64,000 nt of DNA from Erythrobacter sp. Its GTDB lineage: Bacteria; Pseudomonadota; Alphaproteobacteria; Sphingomonadales; Sphingomonadaceae. This document shows positions 1 to 6,645 of the stretch, in pieces; the stretch's first letter is position 1, and each line of letters starts with the position of its first letter. The notes under the pieces are model-generated. The model was not told the origin of the DNA, did no database searches, and worked only from the letters and a program-made list of their open reading frames with translations. Location: the NCBI RefSeq assembly GCF_011765465.1, contig NZ_CP050265.1:2199501-2263500 (forward strand), read 5' to 3'. The position numbers and the translations under genes are program-made.

Positions 1-345
1 GAAGCTCTCGCCGCTCGCGGTCGGGTTCCCGGCAAGCTCGTCGCCGTAATAGCTCGCCGCGCCGCCGCCGATGTCTTTGGAGGCCGGGGCGGCTTCGCCC
101 GGATCGGGCAGAACGCCGGGCGCCATCGCCTCGACGCTCGCCCCGCCCTTGCCGAGCCGGATCATGTCGCGCGGCTCCTCGCGCGACCACAGGGCGGCGG
201 TCAGCCCGAGCGCCAGCAGCGCGAGCGCGGCGAGCCCCAGCAGCATCAGCTGGCGCTGCGACTTGAGGCGCATCAGCACGCGCAGGCGCTCGCGCCTGGT
301 CGGCATGGTGTGGTCGGAAGCGGCTGCGGCATTCGGCATCGTCAT
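1..345 (-). CDS. RlpA-family septal lytic transglycosylase, N-terminal part
   Basis: The frame runs off the left edge, so only 115 N-terminal residues are visible. They comprise a basic tail, one hydrophobic segment (about residues 32-53), a Pro/Ala/Gly linker, and then ASYYGDELAGNPTASGESF at 97-115. That motif is the start of the double-psi beta-barrel of RlpA proteins, which cleave glycan strands lacking stem peptides at the division septum. The usual lipoprotein Cys is absent, so this copy looks like an inner-membrane-anchored form; that is inference. ATG at 345 is the first of three in-frame candidates (345, 339, 306). The catalytic and any SPOR domain lie outside the window. Confidence 0.8.
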   Translation of the reverse strand, partial: MTMPNAAAASDHTMPTRRERLRVLMRLKSQRQLMLLGLAALALLALGLTAALWSREEPRDMIRLGKGGASVEAMAPGVLPDPGEAAPASKDIGGGAASYYGDELAGNPTASGESF

Positions 346-392
346 ACCGAATCAATGGGTTGCCCGGACAGCGGTTCCGGTGGGGAGCGGCC

Positions 393-929
393 TTACTTGA
401 CCAGTTCGACCTGTTCGAAATCGAGTTCCACCGGGGTCGCACGGCCGAAGATCGAGACCGAGACCTTGACCTTGGCCTTGTCGAAATCGAGTTCCTCGAC
501 GACGCCGTTGAAGCTGGCGAAGGGGCCGTCGAGCACCTTGACCTGGTCGCCGATCTCGTACTCGACATTGACGTCCTTCTTGGGTGCGGCCTTGGCCTCC
601 TCGACCCCGCCGAAATAGCGCGCGGCCTCTTTTTCCGAGATCGGCTGCGGCTTGTTGCCCGACCCGAGGAATCCCGTCACCTTCGGCGTGTTCTTGACGA
701 GGTGGTAGATGTCGTCGGTCATGTTCAGCTTGGCCAGCACGTAGCCCGGCATGAACTTGCGTTCGACCTGGACCTTCTTGCCGCGCTTGACCTCGGTCAC
801 GGTTTCAGTCGGGACCTCGATCTCCTCGACACCCTCGGACAGGCCGAGCCGATCCGCTTCGGCGAGGATCGCTTCCTTCACCTTGTTCTCGAAGCCCGAA
901 TAAGCGTGAATGATGTACCAGCGAGCCAT
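393..929 (-). CDS. nusG: Transcription termination/antitermination protein NusG
   Basis: This 178-residue protein is full length for NusG. It opens with MARWYIIHAYSGFE, the NGN-domain start that contacts the RNA polymerase clamp. RKFMPGYVL follows near residue 57, and a KOW domain containing GDQVKVLDGPFASFNG lies near residues 127-142. NusG links RNA polymerase to Rho and to the leading ribosome. It lies 50 bp downstream of secE on the same strand, the near-universal secE-nusG order, so the two are presumably one transcript. The next gene downstream on this strand is the RlpA gene rather than ribosomal protein genes rplK-rplA. Confidence 0.97.
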   Translation of the reverse strand: MARWYIIHAYSGFENKVKEAILAEADRLGLSEGVEEIEVPTETVTEVKRGKKVQVERKFMPGYVLAKLNMTDDIYHLVKNTPKVTGFLGSGNKPQPISEKEAARYFGGVEEAKAAPKKDVNVEYEIGDQVKVLDGPFASFNGVVEELDFDKAKVKVSVSIFGRATPVELDFEQVELVK

Positions 930-979
930 TGGTCGGTTCGTGTCCCTGTCTATGCGTTGTGCCTGGGTCCGCCGCGCGA

Positions 980-1201
980 TCAGGCGAGCGTCAGGAGGAA
1001 ATTGACGACAGCGTTGAACGCGCTGTCGATGCCGAGGAAGAAAAGCGAGAGAATCAGCGTCATGATGAAGACGAAGATCGCGGTGCGGATCGTCTCCTCG
1101 CGAGTCGGCCAGACGACCTTGGAGGTCTCCGTGCGGACCTGGTTCACGAATTCCGCGACGCTGGTCTTGCGCTTCTTCGGTTCGGTTTTCTGTTCGGCCA
1201 T
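980..1201 (-). CDS. secE: Preprotein translocase subunit SecE
   Basis: The 73-residue product matches the short single-helix form of SecE that braces SecY in the Sec translocon. It has a Lys-rich cytoplasmic N-terminus, the conserved amphipathic FVNQVRTETSKVVWPTREET region (about 16-35), and one membrane helix near the C-terminus. The start at 1201 (MAEQK) is preferred because the in-frame extension to 1234 adds only an Arg-rich stretch unlike SecE. It is co-oriented with nusG and forms the usual pair with it. Confidence 0.95.
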   Translation of the reverse strand: MAEQKTEPKKRKTSVAEFVNQVRTETSKVVWPTREETIRTAIFVFIMTLILSLFFLGIDSAFNAVVNFLLTLA

Positions 1202-1523
1202 GAAACGGCGCCTCGATCTGTGGGTGCTGGGCAAGCGGAACGGCCCGCTTTGCCGAAAGTCTTTTCAGGTAGGTCTCCGCGCCGCCCGGGACAAGGTCGC
1301 CGGAGGGGCTTTTGAAACTACCAATGTCGGAAATTCATCCGAGCGCATACGCGCCCGCGCCGACAAAGGCAAGCGGCTGCGTGGCCTGCGGCCCGGCCGA
1401 CATCGCACTGCAACATTTCCTCTAGCCACGGCCCGCGCGCGGCCCTAGCGTGCGCGCTTCATGCGTCCGGGGAGAGACGGCCGGGCGTGCACGGGGATAC
1501 CAGCTTTCAGGGGATAGCCGCCA
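1202..1523. other. Divergent intergenic region between secE and the symporter
   Basis: These 322 bases separate the leftward secE-nusG pair from the rightward symporter gene. They must hold both promoters, but I see no convincing -35/-10 pair. A GGGGAT stretch about ten bases before 1524 is a plausible ribosome binding site for the symporter. No small gene, RNA gene or repeat is evident. Confidence 0.4.
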
Positions 1524-3089
1524 ATGGCTGCAGCAGACGCCGCCGATACCGCGCAAGCAGGCTCGACGGGCATCATCGATTTCATCGAAAACGTTTCGAA
1601 CGTGATCTGGGCAGGGACCTGGGAGGGGGCGACGATCATTCCCGTGCCGCCGATGGTCGTGATCCTGCTGGGCGCGGGGCTCTACATCATGTTCGGGTTG
1701 CGATTCTATCCGATCCTCCAGCTCGGCAGCGCCTTTGCCGGGCTGTTCAAGGGCCGCAAGGGCTCCGGCTCGGGCGAGATCTCGCCTTTCGCGGCACTCT
1801 CGACGGCGCTTTCCGGACAGGTCGGCACCGGCAATCTCGCCGGAGTGGCGACCGCGATCGCGCTGGGCGGTCCGGGCGCGATCTTCTGGATGTGGATCAC
1901 CGCGCTGATCGGCATGGCGCTCGCCTTTGCCGAGGGTTCGCTCGCGATCCGCTATCGCGAGACGACCAGCGACGGGACGTTGCGCGGCGGACCGATGAGC
2001 TACATCATGATGGGCCTTGGCCCGAGATGGGGCTGGCTCGCGGTTATCTTCTGTCTCGCCACGCTGTTCTCGGCCCTGATCACGGGCAACGGCATCCAGG
2101 CCAACAGCGTTGCGGACAGCATGAACGAGCTGTTCGGGATAAGCGAGAAAATGGCAGGCGTTATCGTCGCCATCGCCGTCTTCATCGTCATCATCGGCGG
2201 GATCAAGTCGATCGGTCGGGTCGCCGAGAGCGTGATCCCGTTCATGGCGTTCGCCTACATCATCATGGCGGTGATCGCGCTGGCGCTCAACGCCGCGGCG
2301 ATCCCCGGCACCTTCGCGCTGATCTTCGAAAGCGCCTTTACCGGAAGCGCAGCGAGCGGGGGCTTCATCGGTGCCTCGATGATCGTCGCGATCCGTGCGG
2401 GCGTCGAACGCGGCCTGTTTTCGAACGAGGCGGGACAGGGTTCGACCCCGATCGCCCACGCCGTCGCGCAGACCGACGACCCGGCGAGCCAGGGCCGCAT
2501 GGCCATGCTCGGGACCTTCATCGACACGGTCATCGTGTGCACCATGACCGCGCTCGTCATCCTGACGGTGCAGGGCCAGTTCGCGCTCACCGACGCCGCA
2601 GGCAGCGTCGGCTATGTCGAGCGCGTGTGGACCTCCGATCTCGGTCCCGAAAGCGAAGCCGGGTTCGCCAGCACATCGGCCGCCTTCGCGGCGGTGTTCC
2701 CGACCGAGATCATCGGCGTTCCGCTCGGCACGCTGGTCGCGAGCGTGGTGCTGATCCTGTTCGTGTTCACCACCCTGCTGACCTGGTCCTATTACGGCGA
2801 GCGGGCGATCACCTTCATCTACGATCGTATCCCCGGTACGAACCGGGGCGGTGAAAAGGTGCTGCACATGATCTGGCGCGTGATCTGGTGCATCGCGATC
2901 TATTACGGCGCTTTCGCACCGCTCGACACGATCTGGCGGCTGGGCGGCATCTCCAACGCCTTGATGGCCCTGCCGAACCTGCTCGCGCTGCTCCTGCTTT
3001 CGGGCGTGGTGTTCAAGCTCGCCAAGGGCATCAAGGACGCCGGGCGCACGCATACCGCCGACACGCCCGAGGAACCGGAAGAATACTGA
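1524..3089 (+). CDS. Sodium:alanine/glycine symporter, AGCS family
   Basis: This 521-residue polytopic protein belongs to the alanine/glycine:cation symporter family (AlsT/DagA type), which imports small neutral amino acids with Na+. Family hallmarks seen are GEISPFAALSTALSGQVGTGN (partly: SPFAALSTALSGQVGTGN, about 91-108), the following glycine-rich segment with GGPGAIFWMW, and SNEAGQGSTPIAHA near residue 300. About ten hydrophobic helices are spread along the length. The N-terminus up to about residue 45 is soluble. It stands alone between the divergent secE promoter region and a hairpin terminator. It also sits between tRNA-Trp and secE, which are often neighbours. Confidence 0.93.
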   Translation: MAAADAADTAQAGSTGIIDFIENVSNVIWAGTWEGATIIPVPPMVVILLGAGLYIMFGLRFYPILQLGSAFAGLFKGRKGSGSGEISPFAALSTALSGQVGTGNLAGVATAIALGGPGAIFWMWITALIGMALAFAEGSLAIRYRETTSDGTLRGGPMSYIMMGLGPRWGWLAVIFCLATLFSALITGNGIQANSVADSMNELFGISEKMAGVIVAIAVFIVIIGGIKSIGRVAESVIPFMAFAYIIMAVIALALNAAAIPGTFALIFESAFTGSAASGGFIGASMIVAIRAGVERGLFSNEAGQGSTPIAHAVAQTDDPASQGRMAMLGTFIDTVIVCTMTALVILTVQGQFALTDAAGSVGYVERVWTSDLGPESEAGFASTSAAFAAVFPTEIIGVPLGTLVASVVLILFVFTTLLTWSYYGERAITFIYDRIPGTNRGGEKVLHMIWRVIWCIAIYYGAFAPLDTIWRLGGISNALMALPNLLALLLLSGVVFKLAKGIKDAGRTHTADTPEEPEEY

Positions 3090-3095
3090 ACGAGA

Positions 3096-3130
3096 AAGCG
3101 CCCGGTCGCCTGTCGGGCGGCCGGGCGCTT
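3096..3130 (+). terminator. Hairpin terminator after the symporter gene
   Basis: AAGCGCCCGG (3096-3105) is perfectly complementary to CCGGGCGCTT (3121-3130), giving a 10-bp GC-rich stem with a 15-base loop. It starts seven bases after the symporter stop. There is no long T-run. It could also serve the convergent small gene at 3155-3304. Confidence 0.65.
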
Positions 3131-3154
3131 CGAGCATCTTCTGCAGGTTCGCCG

Positions 3155-3304
3155 TCAGGCCGTCCCGAACAGCTTTTCGAGCCAGCTCGGCTCATGCATC
3201 GGTCGGATCGGGCCGTGCTTTGCGCGCCGGAGCGCCGCGTCGGTATGCGGGCGCGGACTGGTCCAGCGATCGGGTGCGCTGGTGTGGATTCGAACAGCGG
3301 TCAT
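3155..3304 (-). CDS. Small conserved-looking protein of 49 residues
   Basis: This short frame encodes 49 residues beginning MTAVRIHTSAPDRW and ending EPSWLEKLFGTA. The C-terminal pattern (RRAKHGPIRPMHEPSWLEKLF) has the look of small uncharacterised sphingomonad proteins with a basic centre and an aromatic/hydrophobic tail. That resemblance is from memory and unverified. An AGGGAG ribosome binding site (3314-3319 on the plus strand) lies nine bases before ATG 3304. The alternative ATG at 3313 is only one base from that site, so 3304 is preferred. It has no signal peptide or membrane segment, and its function is unknown. Confidence 0.5.
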   Translation of the reverse strand: MTAVRIHTSAPDRWTSPRPHTDAALRRAKHGPIRPMHEPSWLEKLFGTA

Positions 3305-3435
3305 TGCGTCCATCTCCCTGTTTTCATTCGGTTTGCATTGCGTTGCATCACCAACAGGGCGCGCCGACTATCGTTCCCACACTTCGGCCCGGCGCCCGGA
3401 TGGGCGGGACGCGGGACGGACGACGATGTGGGAAA

Positions 3436-3511
3436 TGGCAGGGGTGACAGGATTCGAACCCGTGGCCCTCGGTTTTGGAGACCGATGCTCTACCAACTGA
3501 GCTACACCCCT
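3436..3511 (-). tRNA. tRNA-Trp (anticodon CCA)
   Basis: A complete 76-base cloverleaf with encoded CCA. The acceptor stem is AGGGGTG/CACCCCT, the anticodon stem TCGGT/ACCGA encloses loop CTCCAAA (anticodon CCA), and the T-loop contains GTTCGAATC. It reads toward secE, but the symporter gene lies between them on the opposite strand. Confidence 0.97.
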
Positions 3512-3636
3512 GCAGGCGGATGCGCGCTCTATCCCAGCCCCGGGCGATAGGCAACACTTATGGCGCAAGGAACAGGCCGGGGCGCGGAAACGTTGCTGGC
3601 AGGACGCCTACGTGGTGCTAGACTGGTAAGAGGATC

Positions 3637-4362
3637 ATGCACTCCCCCCTTCGCGCCCCCATCCCGGTCGAGACGCTCCTGCTGGCCTATCGCAGCGGGA
3701 TCTTCCCCATGGCCGACCGGCGCGACGACCAGGACATCTTCTGGGTCGAACCGCGCGACCGCGCGATCCTGCCGCTCGACGGGCTCCATGTCTCGAAAAG
3801 CCTGCGAAAGGTGCTGCGCCGCGACACCTTTTCGGTGACGGTCAATCAGTGCTTCGAGGAGGTCGTGCGCGCCTGCGCCGAGCCGCGACCGGGCCATCCC
3901 GAGACATGGATAAGCGAACGGATCGTGCAATCCTATTGCGGGCTTCACCGTGCGGGCCATGCCCACTCGATCGAGTGCTGGACGGGTCAAGGTGCGGAAC
4001 GCGCGCTGGTCGGCGGGCTTTACGGCGTTTCCTTCGACCGGGTGTTCTGCGGCGAGAGTATGTTCTCGCGCGCCGACAACGCCAGCAAGGTCGCGCTGTG
4101 CTGGCTTGTCGCGCTGATGCGCGAGGCGGGCTTCGTGCTGCTCGACTGCCAGTTCATGACCGATCACCTCGCGAGCATGGGCGCGCTCGAGATCACGCAG
4201 GCCGAATACATGAAGCGGGTCGCCGCCGCACGCGGAGAGCCGAGAGCAAGCCTCGGTGCAGCCTGGAGACGATTCGCTTCTTCCGCTCAGTCGTCCGACG
4301 AAGGCGCCGGTTCGGCCTCGCCCGGAAAGCGCATCGCGCAATCCTTGACCCAGACATCGTAG
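3637..4362 (+). CDS. aat: Leucyl/phenylalanyl-tRNA--protein transferase
   Basis: Aat attaches Leu or Phe from aminoacyl-tRNA to proteins with N-terminal Arg or Lys, marking them for ClpAP (N-degron pathway). The 241-residue product carries the family landmarks LLAYRSGIFPMA (about 14-25), WVEPRDRAILPLDGLHVSKSL, GGLYGVSFDRVFCGESMFSR near residue 128, and LLDCQFMTDHLASMGA near 167. The conserved domain ends near residue 215. The last 25 residues are low-complexity and overlap the convergent DUF2155 gene by 76 bp, so the tail is probably dispensable. Confidence 0.95.
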   Translation: MHSPLRAPIPVETLLLAYRSGIFPMADRRDDQDIFWVEPRDRAILPLDGLHVSKSLRKVLRRDTFSVTVNQCFEEVVRACAEPRPGHPETWISERIVQSYCGLHRAGHAHSIECWTGQGAERALVGGLYGVSFDRVFCGESMFSRADNASKVALCWLVALMREAGFVLLDCQFMTDHLASMGALEITQAEYMKRVAAARGEPRASLGAAWRRFASSAQSSDEGAGSASPGKRIAQSLTQTS

Positions 4363-4808
4363 ATCGGGTGCTCGACCACGTTGAGGCTGGGCGAATTCTT
4401 GAACAGCCAGCCCGAGAAGACGCGCGTGTGTTCGCTCTGCCCGCGGTCCAGCACGTCGACCTGGACGAAGGCGCCCGTTTCCTGCGGCATTTCCCACGGC
4501 GGGGTGCGCTCACAGGTGGCGAGTGTGAGGATGACCGGGCCGACCTCGACCGATTCGCCGGGCTTGAGCGTGATGTTCTCGGACAGGTTGTTGCGCTTGT
4601 TGAGCAGGCCGAGCGTTGCGACCCGCTCTTCATTGGGAGTGGCCCCGGCGAGCGCCTCGGACGCGTCCTCGGGCATGGTCGATGCCGGGCCGGCGGCGGC
4701 GCGATCGGATAAGGCGTCGGTCGCCGGAGTGTCCTCATCCGCGCTGTCGGAACAGCCGGCGGGAAGCAACGCGGCGCAGGCGAGTGCGGCGGGAAGGAAG
4801 GCGCGCAT
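4287..4808 (-). CDS. DUF2155-domain lipoprotein
   Basis: The 173-residue protein begins MRAFLPAALACAALLPAGC, a lipoprotein signal with lipobox LPAGC cleaved before Cys19. After an acidic linker it has the DUF2155 core, with LNKRNNLSENITLKPGE, ATCERTPPWEMP, FSGWLFKNSPSLN and PIYDVWVKDC. DUF2155 proteins are common in alphaproteobacteria, typically beside NDUFA12 as here, and their biochemical role is not established. The ATG at 4808 was chosen because the in-frame extension upstream reads through the neighbouring gene as nonsense. The 3' end overlaps aat tail to tail. Confidence 0.88.
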   Translation of the reverse strand: MRAFLPAALACAALLPAGCSDSADEDTPATDALSDRAAAGPASTMPEDASEALAGATPNEERVATLGLLNKRNNLSENITLKPGESVEVGPVILTLATCERTPPWEMPQETGAFVQVDVLDRGQSEHTRVFSGWLFKNSPSLNVVEHPIYDVWVKDCAMRFPGEAEPAPSSDD

Positions 4809-4819
4809 CGCCGCGGCCC

Positions 4820-5245
4820 TCAGCCCTCCGGGCTCCACGCTTCGTAGTCCCCGTCCGCAGGCGCGCGGCGTCCGCCCCGCTCTAGCGCGCCCTGCGGGCG
4901 GTAGGCTGCCGGGGTTCCGGTAAGATTGGGAGTGTAGTCCGCCTCCCAGATCTTGGGCGGGGGCAGGTGGCTTTCGGGCACGTCGTCGAAGGCCCCGTGG
5001 AGCCAGCCGTGCCACTCGCTCGGCACGCGGCTCGCATCGTTGTTGCCCGCATAGATCACCCAGCGTTTCTCGCGGCTGGTATAGGAACCGTCGACGCGGC
5101 CCTTCAGGTGCCTGGGCTTGGCGCGGTAATACTTGTTGCCCTGCGCATCGGTGCCGACGTGCTCCGCGCCGACGCGGCTTGCCCAGAAGTGGGTGCCGAT
5201 CGTCGCGCCGTCCCACCAGGTGAAGATTTTCGAGAGGATTCCCAT
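4820..5245 (-). CDS. NADH:ubiquinone oxidoreductase NDUFA12-family protein
   Basis: This 141-residue protein matches the bacterial homologues of complex I accessory subunit NDUFA12 (B17.2). Signature stretches are the N-terminal IFTWWDGATIGTHFW, DAQGNKYYRAK (about 33-43), RRWVIY-like KRWVIYAG with NDASRVPSEWHGWLHG, and a short Pro-rich tail. In alphaproteobacteria the subunit is associated with the peripheral arm of complex I. The gene lies 11 bp upstream of the DUF2155 gene on the same strand, so they are likely co-transcribed. Confidence 0.93.
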   Translation of the reverse strand: MGILSKIFTWWDGATIGTHFWASRVGAEHVGTDAQGNKYYRAKPRHLKGRVDGSYTSREKRWVIYAGNNDASRVPSEWHGWLHGAFDDVPESHLPPPKIWEADYTPNLTGTPAAYRPQGALERGGRRAPADGDYEAWSPEG

Positions 5246-5316
5246 GGGCCGCGCGGTTACTGCGAAACCGCCCGCCCTTCAAGCGCGAGTGTCATCGGGC
5301 GCGCGATTGCCTGCCC

Positions 5317-5835
5317 TCATTGCGGCCAGTCGTATTCGACCCGGTCGCCCGGAACGATCCCGAGTTCCGCCGCAAGTCCGCCGCGAATTTCCAGCACCGC
5401 GCTTGCAAGGCCATCGGAGCCGACCGATTCGAGTTCGTAGGGCACGCCCTTCTCGATATTGCTGATCCGCCCGTCCGTCCCGATGAAGATGATGTCGAGC
5501 GGCAGGGGCGTGTTCTTCATCCAGAAATTGCGCTGCATCGGCCGCTCGGAGGGAAACAGCATCGCTTCGTCATCGCCCATTTCGGTGCGGAACATCATAC
5601 CGCGCGCCTGCGCCTGCGGGGTGTTCGCGACTTCGGTCGTGAAAGTGATGCGCGTGTCTCCGCGAACCACCGCGACCTCGATCAGCGGCAGGCCGGACGC
5701 CGGATGGCGCGCCGGGGCCGCCCCTTGCGCTTGAGCCGTCGCGGCGGGCGCTGGCTGTTCGGCGCTCTGCACGGGCGAACAGCCCGCGCCCGCAAGGACA
5801 AGCATCACTCCAAGGGCGGCGAGGGGCGTTTTCAT
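5317..5835 (-). CDS. DUF192-domain lipoprotein
   Basis: A 172-residue exported protein with a lipoprotein signal (lipobox LAGAGC, Cys19), an Ala/Pro-rich spacer, and a DUF192 domain from about residue 50. Domain features include VRGDTRITFTTEVANT, ARGMMFRTEMGDDEAMLF, FWMKNTPLPLDIIFI (about 106-120) and the terminal GDRVEYDWPQ. DUF192 is a compact beta-fold of unknown biochemical activity. The start codon overlaps the recX stop by 4 bp, so it is translationally coupled to recX. Confidence 0.9.
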   Translation of the reverse strand: MKTPLAALGVMLVLAGAGCSPVQSAEQPAPAATAQAQGAAPARHPASGLPLIEVAVVRGDTRITFTTEVANTPQAQARGMMFRTEMGDDEAMLFPSERPMQRNFWMKNTPLPLDIIFIGTDGRISNIEKGVPYELESVGSDGLASAVLEIRGGLAAELGIVPGDRVEYDWPQ

Positions 5836-6509
5836 CTCGAATTCTCTTCCTCTTCGGCTTGGGCCTCGGCCAGCCAGTCTTCGAGCTCGACGCGCGAAGG
5901 CGCCTCGATGACCTTGCGGACGTGTTCGTAATCATGGCCCGCGCGCAGCATCGCCGCAATCTGCTTTTCGCGTCTTGCGGGCTCGATCGAGGGGGCGGCC
6001 TCACCTGCAGCTTCGGCCGCCTCGCTCAGCGCATAGGGGCCAAAGCGACGCTTCTTCGCCAGCAGCATCGCCGCGCGGCGGCGCTGCGCCTCGCCGGGGG
6101 CGTGGTCCTCGCGCGCCTGCTCGTCGACGCCGGCCGCCCACAGCGCCTGCTCGACCCGCCGCGCGCCGTAGCCGCGCGCCGTGAGATCGCGCGAGCGTGC
6201 CCGTGCGAAAGCATCGTCGTCGACATAGCCGAGTTCCACCAGCCGCGCGATCAACCCACCCACATCAAGTTCGACCGAGCGCCCGTCGCCGTCCTCGGCA
6301 ACGCCGCGCTCGCGGATCTTGCGGGCGAGATAGGCCTCCAGCTTCGCTGCCGTGGTCGCGTAGCGCGCGGCATAGGACAGGGCGAGGTCGCGCAGGCTGT
6401 CGGCATCGAGCGGAGCCCTGCGCGCTGGCTTGTCCGGGACCGCTCGCCCCTTGCGCTCGGCGGATTTCGCGCTACGGCGCTGTGACGATTGATCGGGGGG
6501 TGAAACCAT
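5832..6509 (-). CDS. recX: Regulatory protein RecX
   Basis: RecX binds RecA filaments and limits their growth. The 225-residue product has the tandem three-helix layout of the family: LRDLALSYAARYATTAAKLEAYL (start LRDLALSYAARYATT, about 39-53), IARLVELGYVDDDAFARARS near 85-104, and a C-terminal repeat with IAAMLRAGHDYEHVRKVIE near 184-202. Residues 1-35 are a basic disordered leader and the start is the first ATG. recA is not nearby, as is common in alphaproteobacteria. Confidence 0.9.
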   Translation of the reverse strand: MVSPPDQSSQRRSAKSAERKGRAVPDKPARRAPLDADSLRDLALSYAARYATTAAKLEAYLARKIRERGVAEDGDGRSVELDVGGLIARLVELGYVDDDAFARARSRDLTARGYGARRVEQALWAAGVDEQAREDHAPGEAQRRRAAMLLAKKRRFGPYALSEAAEAAGEAAPSIEPARREKQIAAMLRAGHDYEHVRKVIEAPSRVELEDWLAEAQAEEEENSR

Positions 6510-6645
6510 TTCGCCTTATTCGTGCCACAGTCCTTATCAAATGGGGCGTATTGGATCGTATGCCGGGGTAGTACGCCCGGACCATGAACGGGCACGATAT
6601 CGCGCGCAAGAGCCGCGCTGCAGATAACGGGTATCGCGAGGGACA

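Noticed and set aside
1422..3137. Minus-strand frame of 571 residues
   Set aside because: Antisense to the sodium:alanine symporter; composition dominated by Arg, His, Asp and Gly as expected from the reverse of a GC-rich membrane protein gene.
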